Of a DNA stretch of 64,000 nucleotides, positions 18,238 to 26,769 are shown piece by piece. Under the pieces are notes generated by a model. The model was not told the origin of the DNA. It made no database searches and saw only the letters and a list, made by a program, of their open reading frames with translations. This stretch comes from Aestuariispira ectoiniformans (lineage in GTDB: Bacteria; Pseudomonadota; Alphaproteobacteria; UBA8366; Aestuariispiraceae): assembly GCF_025136295.1 (NCBI RefSeq), contig NZ_CP062788.1:372001-436000 (forward strand), written 5' to 3'. The position numbers were made by a program, and so were the translations under genes. Every line of letters begins with the position of its first letter. Position 1 is the first letter of the stretch.

Positions 18238-19629
18238 CTATTGCGCCATCAGCTTTTCAACCTGGGAGGCCAGCTCCTGATATTCCGGCGCGCCGGGGTC
18301 CAGGTTCGCCATGGCACGGTCGAACAATGCCTTGGCCCCGTCCCGGTCACCACCGCGCAACCGCGCCATGGCGGAGAACCACAGGGCCTCCATATTGTTC
18401 GGGTCCAGTTCCACCACCCGCGCCATCAGCTCTGCACTTTCATCGGTCGGCACATTTCCGGCAAAGCCCCGGATCGCCCGCGCCTTTTCCAGCATCATGG
18501 CCACATTGTCGGGCTGGCGGGCCAGGATATGGTCATAGGCGGCCAGGGCCTCCTGATCGCGTTTGAGAACCACCAGGGCACGGGCCAGACGGGACCAGCC
18601 CTGGATATTGTCCGGCTCACCCTTCATGCGTTCCGCCAGGCCATCAACCATGGAAACGATCACCTGCTGACGATCTTCCGGGTTCATGTCCTTCATGGAT
18701 TCAATCTGCTCGGGGCTCAACATCGGGGCGGCCTTCGGGGTCGCGGCAACCTTGGCCGGTTCGGGCAGGCGGTCCGAAATATCCTTGTCCAGTTCCTCGG
18801 CAACCGACAGCGCCGCATCCCGGACATTGGGCAGCCAGACCGCATCCGCCGGGGCGGATTGCGCCAGTGTGATCAGCATATCGAGGGATTTTTCGCGGTT
18901 GCCCGCCTGATATTCACCGCGCGCCAGATAAAAGGCCGCACGCGGATCGCCGGGGGCCAGTTCAAGCGCATCCTTGAAGGCGGCCTGCGCCTTTTCGGTG
19001 ACCGTACCGTCGGCGGCATAGACCAGCGCCTCGCCATAGGCGGACTGGAAGCCCGCCTTCGGATCAAGGGCCGCCGCCTTGCCATAGGCGTCCGCCGCCT
19101 CTTCAAACCGCTGTAGCGTCATGAGCGAACGGCCCAGCATCGCCCAGCCCTGCAGGTCGTCGGGATTTTCCTTCAACCGCGCCTGCAGGTTTTCCAGCGC
19201 CTTTTTGATATTCGGCATGCCGCCCTGGGCAAGGCGGCGTTCGGCATCGCGTTCCGCAAAGGGCCGGTCGGGCATGCCCGGATTGCCAATGTTGAGATAG
19301 ACCGCCGTCGCACCCAGAGGCAGAAGCACCGCAATCACCACGGCCAGCGCCACCGCACGCCCCGCACCGACGGCCTTGCCATCCTTCCGGCGCACCTTGT
19401 CGACCGCCAGAATACGGCGGGAGATTTCCGCCTCGGCGGCTTCGGCCTCTGCCCCGTTGAGGACACCGCGTTCGCGTTCGCGGGCGATTTCCTTCAACTG
19501 GTTCTTGTAGACCATCATGTCATAGTCTTCGGTCGCAATATCCCCGTCGCGGTTCTTGCGCAACAGGGGCAGCGTCAACAAAGCCAGAACCAGAACCGTG
19601 AGACCGGCGGCCACCAACCAAAACGTCAT
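18238..19629 (-). CDS. ccmI: Cytochrome c maturation protein CcmI (TPR)
   Basis: 463-residue membrane-anchored apocytochrome c chaperone, part of the CcmFHI heme ligation complex. It has two membrane segments, one at the extreme N terminus (WLVAAGLTVLVLALLTLPLL) and one near residues 90-112 (AVALAVVIAVLLPLGATAVYLNI), enclosing a cytoplasmic region, and then tetratricopeptide repeats in the periplasm (PDDLQGWAMLGRSLMTLQRFEEAADAYGKA and later copies). The end of the ccm cluster is here; it starts 5 bp after ccmH. Identification by architecture and position is secure. Confidence 0.92.
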   Translation of the reverse strand: MTFWLVAAGLTVLVLALLTLPLLRKNRDGDIATEDYDMMVYKNQLKEIARERERGVLNGAEAEAAEAEISRRILAVDKVRRKDGKAVGAGRAVALAVVIAVLLPLGATAVYLNIGNPGMPDRPFAERDAERRLAQGGMPNIKKALENLQARLKENPDDLQGWAMLGRSLMTLQRFEEAADAYGKAAALDPKAGFQSAYGEALVYAADGTVTEKAQAAFKDALELAPGDPRAAFYLARGEYQAGNREKSLDMLITLAQSAPADAVWLPNVRDAALSVAEELDKDISDRLPEPAKVAATPKAAPMLSPEQIESMKDMNPEDRQQVIVSMVDGLAERMKGEPDNIQGWSRLARALVVLKRDQEALAAYDHILARQPDNVAMMLEKARAIRGFAGNVPTDESAELMARVVELDPNNMEALWFSAMARLRGGDRDGAKALFDRAMANLDPGAPEYQELASQVEKLMAQ

Positions 19630-19634
19630 GCGGG

Positions 19635-20126
19635 TTACTTATCCTCGTCTAAAATCGCTTTCAGGCGGTCACGTTCCGCCTGGGTGAGGGCCTTGTTGGC
19701 AAGGGTGCCCGCCTCCTCTGCTTCCTGGCGGCGTCCCCGGAACCAGAGCAGGATCGCACCAGCACCAAACAGCAGGAACAGGGCCGGGCTGCCCCACAGG
19801 ATGAAGGTTTCCGCATTGAACGGCGGCTTCAGCAGCACATAATCCCCATAGCGGGCAGTGATATAACTGACGACTTGCTCATCCGTGTCTCCCGCCTGCA
19901 GGCGTTCGCGCACGATAATGCGCAGGTCCCGCGCCAAATCCGCATTGGAATCGTCGATCGACTCGTTCTGGCAGACCAGACAACGCAGCCCTTCCGAGAT
20001 GTCCCTTGCCCGCGCCTCCAGTTTGGGGTCGGCCAGAATTTCATCCGGCAGGACCGCGCCTGCCATCTGTGGCACAAGCGCCAGCGCCAGAACCAGGAAG
20101 AAGGCTTTCACCCGGCCATGGATCAT
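19635..20126 (-). CDS. ccmH: Cytochrome c maturation protein CcmH
   Basis: 163-residue periplasm-facing thiol oxidoreductase keeping the CXXCH cysteines of apocytochrome c reduced. It has a signal peptide (to about residue 24), the defining LRCLVCQN motif with C49 and C52, and a C-terminal membrane anchor (ILWGSPALFLLFGAGAILLW). The start overlaps the ccmG stop by 4 bp, indicating translational coupling. Confidence 0.95.
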   Translation of the reverse strand: MIHGRVKAFFLVLALALVPQMAGAVLPDEILADPKLEARARDISEGLRCLVCQNESIDDSNADLARDLRIIVRERLQAGDTDEQVVSYITARYGDYVLLKPPFNAETFILWGSPALFLLFGAGAILLWFRGRRQEAEEAGTLANKALTQAERDRLKAILDEDK

Positions 20127-20668
20127 TTGTTCAATTCCTTCAGCAGCGGCAGAATATCCTGGTCCAGGTTCCGCTGTTGCAAGGGCGCCGCAATCTTGTA
20201 GCGGATACGCCCCTGGGCATCGATCACATAGGTTTCCGGCACGCCATAAACGCCCAGATCAATCCCTGCGCGGCCCTTCTGGTCGGAGCCGACCGTGGCA
20301 TAGGGGTTGCCCAGCTTGTCCAGCCAGGCCTTGGCGTCTTCCGGCTTGTCCTTCCAGTTGAGCGCATTGACCTTCACGCCATATTGCTTGGCGAGCTTGG
20401 TGATAATCGGGTGTTCCGCCCGGCAGGGTACACACCAGGAGGCAAAGACGTTGATGATCTGCGCCTTGCCTTTCAGGTCCGCCGTCTTGAGCCCCGGCAT
20501 GTCGTCCAGCAGTGGCGGCACATCCAGATCAGGCAGCGGCTTGTCGATCAACGCGGAGGGCACCTGGGTCACATCCCTGCCCAAACCGAAATAGAAATAC
20601 CCGGCCAGCCCCATGAACAGGGCGAGAGGCACCAGGAAAACAAGGCGTCGTTTCATCATCGAAGTCAT
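20123..20668 (-). CDS. ccmG: Thiol:disulfide interchange protein CcmG/DsbE
   Basis: 181-residue membrane-tethered thioredoxin-like protein supplying electrons to CcmH/apocytochrome. After one N-terminal membrane helix (LVFLVPLALFMGLAGYFYF) comes the thioredoxin fold with W78-C79-V-P-C82 and the cis-proline region GVPETYVID. The start at 20668 is used, 13 bp after the ccmF stop; a longer frame to 20752 would overlap ccmF. It overlaps ccmH by 4 bp. Confidence 0.94.
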   Translation of the reverse strand: MTSMMKRRLVFLVPLALFMGLAGYFYFGLGRDVTQVPSALIDKPLPDLDVPPLLDDMPGLKTADLKGKAQIINVFASWCVPCRAEHPIITKLAKQYGVKVNALNWKDKPEDAKAWLDKLGNPYATVGSDQKGRAGIDLGVYGVPETYVIDAQGRIRYKIAAPLQQRNLDQDILPLLKELNK

Positions 20669-20681
20669 TTCCACAATACCC

Positions 20682-22664
20682 TTATTCCGCAGGCGCAGGC
20701 CGTGCGGCGGCCCGGCTGCGCGTGGGTGCACCGATCCGCAGGCGGCGGTCACTCAGGGACACAAAGCCGCCCAGAACCATCAGGCCTATCCCGCTCCAAA
20801 GCCAGGGAACCAGCGGTTTATGGTAAATCCGCGTGACGTAACCGCCGCTGTCGGATTTATCCCCGATCACCGCATAGAGGTCGAACCAGCTCGACGTTTC
20901 GATCGCCGCCTCGGTGGTTTCACGACCGGTTGACATATAGCGCCGTTTCTCCGGCTCGAAGACGGCGAAGACCTGACCGTCCTTGCGGACGGTATAGGTG
21001 CCGCGCATGGCCACATAGTTGGGCCCCGGTACCTCGCGCACGTTGTCCAGCGTGAATTCATAGCCCGCCAGGTCCACCGTCTCGCCCGGCTTGAGGGAAA
21101 CAACCTTTTCAGACGTCAGCATCGACGCGCCCGTGGCCCCGGCCACCAGCACGGCCACGCCCAGATGGGCCAGCGTCATGCCCCAGGCCGCCCGGCTCAA
21201 TTTGGTGATCCGGCGCAGGGTACCTGCCACGCCAGCGCGCGGCCAACCGGCGCGTTTCGCCAGCTCTACCAGCGTCGACAGCGCCAGCCAGATCGCCACG
21301 AAGAGGCCGATCAGCGCATAGGCATCGCGGCCCCAGACCGCAATCGCGCTGACCCCGGCGACGATCACCGTAATCAGGAAGGCAAAGCGCAGACGCTGTG
21401 CGGCGGCCATCAGGTCGCCCCGTTTCCAGGCCAGCAGCGGCCCCACGCCCATCGCCAGCAACAGCGGCAGCATCAGCGGCACGAAGGTCATGTTGAAAAA
21501 CGGCGGTCCAACAGAAATCTTTTCGCCCCCGGTCATTTCCAGGATCAACGGGAAGACCGTACCGAAGAAGACCACGCCGCAGGCCCCGGTCAACAGCAGG
21601 TTGTTGAGCAACAGCGCACCTTCGCGGCTGATCGGCTGGAACATGCCGCCGCCTTTGAGGGCAGGCGCCCGCCAGGCGTAAAGCGTCAGGCTGCCGCCAA
21701 TGGAGATCACCAGGAAGGCCAGGATGAATACGCCGCGTTCCGGGTCATTGGCAAAGGCATGCACGGAATTGATCACGCCGGAACGGACCAGGAAAGTACC
21801 AATCAGGCTGAGCGAAAAGCCGATGATCGCCAGCAGGATGGTCCAGCTTTTCAGCGTATCGCGCTTTTCCACCACGATTGCCGAATGCAACAGGGCTGTC
21901 GCCACGAGCCACGGCATGAAGGAGGCGTTTTCCACCGGGTCCCAATACCAGAAGCCACCCCAGCCCAATTCGTAATAGGCCCACCAGGACCCCAGGCCGA
22001 TCCCGGCGGTCAGGAAGGACCAGGCGAGCAATGTCCAGGGACGGACCCACCGGGCCCAGGCCGCGTCGACCTTGCCCTCGATCAGGGCGGCGACGGCGAA
22101 GCTGAAGGCAATCGACATGCCCACATAGCCCACGTAAAGCATGGGCGGATGGAAGGCGAGTCCCGGGTCCTGCAACAGCGGGTTCAGGTCGTTGCCCTCC
22201 AGCGGTGCCGGAAGCAGGCGCTCGAACGGGTTGGAGGTCAACAGCATGAACAGCAGGAAGCCGACCGAAATCATCGCCTGGACGGAGAGCGTACGCGCCT
22301 TGAGCGCCGGGGGCAGATTGCCACCGAACAGGCTGACGAGCGCCCCGAACAGGGTCAGCACCATCACCCAGAGCAGAAGCGAGCCTTCGTGGTTGCCCCA
22401 GACGCCGGCGACCTTATAGAGCATCGGTTTCAGGGTATGGGAATTCTCCGCCACATTGAGCACGGAAAAGTCGCTGGTGACATAGGCATGGGTCAGCGCG
22501 CCAAAGGCCACCGCCACGCAAAGAAACTGCGCCAGCGCCGCCGGACCGGCGACGGCCATGGCCCGTCCGTCCCGCATCTCCGCGCCCCAAAGGGGGATCA
22601 CTGCCTGGAATACGGCCGCCATCAGGGCCAGGATCAGGGCGTAATGGCCCAGTTCCGCAATCAT
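20682..22664 (-). CDS. ccmF: Heme lyase CcmF
   Basis: 660-residue multi-spanning inner membrane protein, the core of the heme lyase that attaches heme to apocytochrome c. The tryptophan-rich WWD region is visible (GSWWAYYELGWGGFWYWDPVENASFMPW), as are many membrane helices and a large periplasmic region before the last one. The start at 22664 (MIAELGHYALIL) overlaps the ccmE stop by 4 bp. Normal length for the family. Confidence 0.95.
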   Translation of the reverse strand: MIAELGHYALILALMAAVFQAVIPLWGAEMRDGRAMAVAGPAALAQFLCVAVAFGALTHAYVTSDFSVLNVAENSHTLKPMLYKVAGVWGNHEGSLLLWVMVLTLFGALVSLFGGNLPPALKARTLSVQAMISVGFLLFMLLTSNPFERLLPAPLEGNDLNPLLQDPGLAFHPPMLYVGYVGMSIAFSFAVAALIEGKVDAAWARWVRPWTLLAWSFLTAGIGLGSWWAYYELGWGGFWYWDPVENASFMPWLVATALLHSAIVVEKRDTLKSWTILLAIIGFSLSLIGTFLVRSGVINSVHAFANDPERGVFILAFLVISIGGSLTLYAWRAPALKGGGMFQPISREGALLLNNLLLTGACGVVFFGTVFPLILEMTGGEKISVGPPFFNMTFVPLMLPLLLAMGVGPLLAWKRGDLMAAAQRLRFAFLITVIVAGVSAIAVWGRDAYALIGLFVAIWLALSTLVELAKRAGWPRAGVAGTLRRITKLSRAAWGMTLAHLGVAVLVAGATGASMLTSEKVVSLKPGETVDLAGYEFTLDNVREVPGPNYVAMRGTYTVRKDGQVFAVFEPEKRRYMSTGRETTEAAIETSSWFDLYAVIGDKSDSGGYVTRIYHKPLVPWLWSGIGLMVLGGFVSLSDRRLRIGAPTRSRAAARPAPAE

Positions 22665-23131
22665 TCGCTCTCTCCCTCTGCATGGCGCCATGTACCGGCG
22701 CGTTTCATCGCCTCGACTGCCTCGGGCGGCATATATTTCTCGTCATGTTTGGCCAGAACTTCACTGGCGACGAAAACGCCCTGGCCGTTCAACTGGCCCA
22801 GGGCGACGACGCCCTGCTTTTCACGAAACAGGTCGGGCAAAACACCACTATAGGTTACCGGCACGCTTTCCACCAGATCCGTCACCTTAAAGCGGGTCGT
22901 TACGCCATCGGCGGCTTTTTCGACGCTCCCCTCGGCCACCAGCCCGCCCAGACGGAAGGTCTGGCCCGGCTCGACGGCCTTTTGCGCCACTTCGCTGGGG
23001 CCGAAAAAGAAGGTGATGTTATCCTGCATGGCGACCAGCACCAATGCAGTCGCAATGCCCAGCATCGCCAGACCAGCGATGACGGCATACATCCGCGCCC
23101 TTTTGCGGGTTGCGGCCCGGGATCTGCTCAT
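22661..23131 (-). CDS. ccmE: Heme chaperone CcmE
   Basis: 156-residue periplasmic heme chaperone carrying heme on a histidine from CcmC to CcmF. It has an N-terminal membrane anchor (residues ~14-34), the OB-fold (FRLGGLVAEGSV), and the heme-binding H129 with Y133 in LAKHDEKYMPPE, the standard H-x3-Y type. It overlaps ccmD and ccmF by 4 bp each. Confidence 0.95.
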   Translation of the reverse strand: MSRSRAATRKRARMYAVIAGLAMLGIATALVLVAMQDNITFFFGPSEVAQKAVEPGQTFRLGGLVAEGSVEKAADGVTTRFKVTDLVESVPVTYSGVLPDLFREKQGVVALGQLNGQGVFVASEVLAKHDEKYMPPEAVEAMKRAGTWRHAEGESE

Positions 23132-23331
23132 GCGGCCTCCTTGCCAGGACGTTGGGTGGCGCGCTTGTCCTTGCGGCGCGTGCGGGCCACCTGCAGGGCC
23201 TTTAATGTATTTTCGTTCCGACGCCAGGAAATCCAGGAACTCACCAGAAGCGCAATCATGACAACCAGGGCCAGGCCATAGGAGGACCAGACATAACCGG
23301 CATAACCACCCATATGGAAAAATTCACTCAT
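23128..23331 (-). CDS. ccmD: Heme exporter protein CcmD
   Basis: 67-residue single-pass protein that helps release holo-CcmE from CcmABC. It has the typical MSEFFHMGGYAGYVWSSYGLA opening (a histidine and tyrosine/glycine-rich end in the periplasm), one membrane helix, and a basic tail. It overlaps both neighbours by 4 bp. Confidence 0.92.
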   Translation of the reverse strand: MSEFFHMGGYAGYVWSSYGLALVVMIALLVSSWISWRRNENTLKALQVARTRRKDKRATQRPGKEAA

Positions 23332-24047
23332 TCCGTAGCTCCCATAATGCGTAATGTTCTGATTTTCGCCGCCGCGATCTCACCGCGCAGGCGCAGGACC
23401 AGCGTCACCAGATAAAACAGGGTGAAAGCCCCCATCAGGGTGAAAAGCGGCTGCAGCATTTCCGCCGGCATGCTCGGCCCGTCCATACGCAGCAGGCTTG
23501 CCGGTTGATGCAGGGTATTCCACCAGTCGACGGAGAATTTGATGATCGGCAGGTTCACGACGCCGATCAGGGTCAGGATCGCCGCCGGTTTCGCCCCGCG
23601 TTGCGGATCGTCAAAGGCATTGATCAGCGCGATATAGCCCATATAGAGGAAGAACAGGATCAGGACCGACGTCAGCCGCGCGTCCCAGACCCACCATGTG
23701 CCCCACATCGGCTTGCCCCAAAGCGAGCCGGTCGCCAGGCACAGGAAGGTAAAGCCCATGCCGATCGGCGCACTGGCGCGGGCCACAAGATCGGCCAGCG
23801 GATGTTTCCAGATCAGCGAACTGGCGCTGGCGCCTGCCATGACCGCATAGATCATCACCGCCATATAGGCCGCAGGCACATGGATATACATGATGCGGAC
23901 CGTGTCGCCCTGCTGATAGTCCACCGGCGAGGCCACAAGTGCCAGATAGAGACCAAGGCCCAGCAACCCGGCACAGCCGACAGCAGCGAAAGGCATGATC
24001 GCGTTGGCGATCTTCATGAAACGGGTAGGGTTCGCGAATCTATGCAT
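23328..24047 (-). CDS. ccmC: Heme exporter/handling protein CcmC
   Basis: 239-residue, six-helix membrane protein that loads heme onto CcmE. The WWD domain is present (WGKPMWGTWWVWDARLTSVL), with conserved histidines in the flanking loops (IHVPAAY, and the later WWNTLHQPASL). Translation is coupled to ccmD by a 4-bp overlap. It is separated from ccmB by a 120-bp gap, so it may also be transcribed from its own promoter. Confidence 0.95.
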   Translation of the reverse strand: MHRFANPTRFMKIANAIMPFAAVGCAGLLGLGLYLALVASPVDYQQGDTVRIMYIHVPAAYMAVMIYAVMAGASASSLIWKHPLADLVARASAPIGMGFTFLCLATGSLWGKPMWGTWWVWDARLTSVLILFFLYMGYIALINAFDDPQRGAKPAAILTLIGVVNLPIIKFSVDWWNTLHQPASLLRMDGPSMPAEMLQPLFTLMGAFTLFYLVTLVLRLRGEIAAAKIRTLRIMGATE

Positions 24048-24167
24048 GGGCCTTCTTATAACCGATCTTTTTAGTCGGAAAACCGACCTAGATCAAAAAT
24101 GGCCCAACTTTTGGCCAAATCCGATCTCAAAATTGTGTCAAAATCCGCTTTATTCAAGCGGCAACTC
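24048..24167 (-). promoter_or_regulatory. Hairpin-containing gap between ccmB and ccmC
   Basis: This AT-rich gap contains two inverted repeats: GTCGG-AAAA-CCGAC near 24073-24088, and TGGCC...GGCCA near 24100-24117 followed on the minus strand by a T-run. In a cluster where all other junctions overlap by 4 bp, the hairpins could attenuate ccmA-ccmB transcription or protect the ccmC message. The role is inference. Confidence 0.4.
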
Positions 24168-24833
24168 CTAATCCATTGCGTGACGGATCGCCGCAGAGGC
24201 TGCCCAGGGCGCCAAAGGCACCGCCGCCGTCATCATCGCCGCCATGATCAGCAAATGCGGTCGAATGGGAAATCCGTTCACTGCCGCGTCCACGGCCGAT
24301 ACCCCGAAAATCAGCACGGGTATATAAAGCGGTAGAACCAAAAGCGCGATCAACAGCCCCGCGCGCCGCGCGCCCAATGACAGGGCCGCCCCTGCCGCGC
24401 CCACCAGCGCAAGCGTCGGTGTGCCGAGAAGCAAACCGCCCATCAGGGCCGACAGAGCCCCCGTATCAAGGTTCAGCATCACCGCGATCACCGGCGCCAG
24501 GATCAAAAGCGGCAGGCCCGTGGTCAGCCAATAGGCGATCACCTTTGCCAGCACCACCAGAAACAGCGGTTGCGGCCCGAGCGCCAGCAATTCAAGGGCG
24601 CCGTCCTGATAATCGTTATGAAACAACCTGTCCAGGGAAAGCATCACCGCCAACAGCGCCAGAACCCAGACGACACCTGCGGCAATCCGCCCCAGAATGG
24701 CCGGGTCCGGCCCCACGCCCAGCGGGAACAGCGAGGCCGCGATCACGAAGAAGGCCAGAACCATTGCAAGATCGGCCCCCTGACGCAGGGCAAGGCGAAT
24801 GTCGCGCTGAATGACACTGAAAAAGGCCTTCAT
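24168..24833 (-). CDS. ccmB: Heme exporter permease CcmB
   Basis: 221-residue, six-helix ABC permease that acts with CcmA and CcmC in releasing heme-loaded CcmE. The opening FFSVIQRDIRLALRQGADL and the segment DRLFHNDYQDGALELLALGPQPL are typical of CcmB. It overlaps ccmA by 4 bp. Confidence 0.94.
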   Translation of the reverse strand: MKAFFSVIQRDIRLALRQGADLAMVLAFFVIAASLFPLGVGPDPAILGRIAAGVVWVLALLAVMLSLDRLFHNDYQDGALELLALGPQPLFLVVLAKVIAYWLTTGLPLLILAPVIAVMLNLDTGALSALMGGLLLGTPTLALVGAAGAALSLGARRAGLLIALLVLPLYIPVLIFGVSAVDAAVNGFPIRPHLLIMAAMMTAAVPLAPWAASAAIRHAMD

Positions 24834-25468
24834 TCCGCCGCCTCATAGATAACTTCGGAAAAGGCCCCGACATCCAGAATTTTATGGTCGGGCACATCAA
24901 TCCCGATATGGGTCGACAGCACAACCATCCCGCCCGAGGCCCGATGCGCCGCGATCACTTTTTCGAGAGATTTGCAGGAATCCGTATCCAGACCCACCGT
25001 CGGCTCGTCCAGCAGCCACAGCGGCCTCTTGTCCAGGCAGAGCCGCGCCAGGTTCAATCGCCGCCCCTGACCGGAGGACAGGACCCTGCCCGGTGCATCG
25101 GCAATCCCCGTCAGGTTCATGGCCTCCATCGCAGTGTCCACGCGATCCTCGCACCCCGCCTGCGCTGCCCAAAAGGCCAGGTTTTCCCGCACCGTCAGCG
25201 GCGGCTTGATGGCATTGGCATGGCCGACAAAGACCAACCGGTCCGCATGGGCCTGGCGGTCGTTGTGAATATCGTCACCATCCCAGGTCAACTGCCCGGC
25301 CAGTGGTGGGTTCAATCCCGCCAACACCCTTAAAAGACTGGATTTTCCGCTGCCGTTTGGACCGCGAAGGACAAGGGCATCGCCGGGGTCTATGGCAAAT
25401 TCCACCCCCGCGAATATCAATGTCTGCCCCCGCAGACAGGACAAATCCTGTGCCTCGAACATACTCAT
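24830..25468 (-). CDS. ccmA: Heme exporter ATP-binding protein CcmA
   Basis: 212-residue ABC ATPase. Walker A GPNGSGKS (residues 36-43), signature LSSGQGRRL and Walker B LWLLDEPTVGLD are intact. The start at 25468 (MSMFEAQDL) gives the normal CcmA length; reading further upstream to 25546 adds 26 atypical residues. It is the first gene of the cluster, which therefore is transcribed leftward from the region 25470-25560. Confidence 0.93.
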   Translation of the reverse strand: MSMFEAQDLSCLRGQTLIFAGVEFAIDPGDALVLRGPNGSGKSSLLRVLAGLNPPLAGQLTWDGDDIHNDRQAHADRLVFVGHANAIKPPLTVRENLAFWAAQAGCEDRVDTAMEAMNLTGIADAPGRVLSSGQGRRLNLARLCLDKRPLWLLDEPTVGLDTDSCKSLEKVIAAHRASGGMVVLSTHIGIDVPDHKILDVGAFSEVIYEAAE

Positions 25469-25558
25469 AATCCAGTTGCTTAGCCCAGTCTCACCCAAAG
25501 GCAAAGTGCGGAGTTGCACCTTTGATCCAGTTTTGACGCGGATCATATGACTCCGGAC

Positions 25559-25594
25559 AAAAAAACGGCCATCGGCAGGGGGTACCGATGGCCG
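25559..25594 (-). terminator. Strong Rho-independent terminator (minus strand)
   Basis: The perfect 10-bp stem CGGCCATCGG/CCGATGGCCG (25566-25575 with 25585-25594) is followed on the minus strand by seven T residues. It ends transcripts coming from the right, about 90 bp before ccmA. Confidence 0.8.
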
Positions 25595-25690
25595 CGCTGC
25601 TGCGACGGTCTCTAGGGACCGCCACGGGGCCTGGGCTTGGGGAAGGCCCCGTTGAGAGGGGAGGTCTCAGCGCTTCTAATATGGGTCCGC
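25559..25690 (-). ncRNA. Candidate structured small RNA upstream of ccmA
   Basis: This stretch has no plausible gene but carries nested inverted repeats: GCGCTG (25594-25599) with CAGCGC (25668-25673); ACGGGGCC (25624-25631) with GGCCCCGT (25645-25652); TGAGA/TCTCA (25653-25669); and GGTC/GACC (25607-25620). On the minus strand they are followed by a 10-bp hairpin and seven U residues. The form is that of a multibranched RNA of about 130 nt ending at its own terminator. I do not recognise it: it lacks the 4.5S, tmRNA and RNase P signature sequences. It could instead be a long leader or a read-through regulator of ccmA. Confidence 0.4.
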
Positions 25691-25739
25691 ATTTATGGAT
25701 TTACAGGGGTTGAAATGTGGCAATTTAGGGGCAGCCCCT

Positions 25740-25777
25740 AACAAAACAGGGGCCGCCCGATTACCTGGCGCCCCCTG
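25740..25777 (-). terminator. Probable terminator after the frameshifted lipoprotein gene
   Basis: CAGGGG (25747-25752) pairs with CCCCTG (25772-25777), with further GC pairs inside, and is followed on the minus strand by TTTTGTTA. It is 45 bp beyond the stop codon at 25822. A second small palindrome, AGGGGCAGCCCCT, lies just beyond. Confidence 0.55.
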
Positions 25778-25821
25778 ATGAAACCTGCCGTTCCGCCCAA
25801 TGGACGAATACGGATCAAACC

Positions 25822-26483
25822 CTATTTTCTCCGCGGCGGGTCGAGGGACAGGAACAGATGGTTTTCATTCTGGTCAAACCCTGTTCCGAAGTATGTGCCG
25901 CTGGCATTGGCACGAAGCATCCCGGACATTTTTGTCCCGTCGTTGCAGTCCAGCGCCCATCTGACCTCTTCGCTTTTCCAATTCGTCCGCGTGCCGCTAC
26001 AGCGCAAGCCCTGCTTTTCAGATACGAAGTCATAGTCGAACAGGTTTTCTCCAAGACGCTCCATCCGCAGTTCACCGACGTAGGCCTTATCCAGCGAGGC
26101 CCAGTCAATTCTCGCCTGGCGCACGACATTGCGCGGCGGCTCGGCCTGCGCAACAGTCGCGCCTTCCGAAGCCTTGTCGAATTGCCAGACGATTTCCTTG
26201 CGGAAGGCGTAAATCTTACAAGGTACACCGTTGGAATATCTCTCACAGGCCTGGATTGTACGCGACTTGTCCATTCCTATACAGCCCTGGTCCGGACAAT
26301 AGACGTAGTTGAAACTGGACCGGCCATCGACTGCGACCGCGAAATAACCAACGCGATCGCGATTGTTCATGTAATGATCAAACCCCGCCTTCGCGACACC
26401 GGACAAATGTATCGCCCCTGACCCACGGTTGTCTGGCACGCAGCCAGCAACAGCAGCGCGAGCGCCCCCGCTAATTTTTTCAT
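25822..26483 (-). pseudogene. Frameshifted lipoprotein of unknown function
   Basis: The ATG at 26483 opens a classic lipoprotein signal peptide, MKKLAGALALLLLAAC, followed by QTTVGQG, then this frame ends after a few more codons. The neighbouring frame continues with AIHLSGVAKAGFDHYMNNRDRVGYFAVAVDGRSS and runs to 25822 with ten-odd conserved-looking cysteine and tryptophan positions (VYCPDQGCIG, ACERYSNGVPCKIYAF, EIVWQF). One extra G in the four-G run at 26415-26418 would join both parts into a normal ~220-residue lipoprotein. So this is either a one-base loss (pseudogene) or a sequence error. Family not named; it resembles short alphaproteobacterial lipoproteins with a VDGRxxxxxYC core. Confidence 0.7.
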
Positions 26484-26505
26484 ATTTCCCCCTCACATAA
26501 CACAC

Positions 26506-26769
26506 AGCAATGGGCAGCCATTCCTGCGCCCATAATGTATAAAAAACGTGGAGAATTTATTGTTTTGTTAGCAAAAAAACAATGCTGACCTGAGATTTTT
26601 CAATCGTTGCAGGCATTTTATTATTTCATTCACCTTATATAAGGTTCTGCTGTGACAAATCTTGGGCAAATTTCGCGCCTGCCTTTTCCCGCAGAGCCCC
26701 GGCGGATATGACAAACATTCAGTATCTGTGCTAAGAACTCGTAGATTACACAAAGGTGTATGGATCAAA
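26506..26769. other. Intergenic region between divergent lipoprotein genes
   Basis: AT-rich 264-bp divergent spacer. It contains an imperfect hairpin (TTGTTTT...AAAAACAA around 26560-26583). No further gene is seen; it should hold the promoters of both neighbours, but I cannot define them. Confidence 0.4.

Noticed and set aside
25559-25690. Identification of the small RNA candidate as 4.5S RNA, tmRNA or RNase P
   Set aside because: The GGAAG...AGCAGCC loop of 4.5S, the T-loop and CCA end of tmRNA, and the conserved RNase P blocks are not found on either strand.
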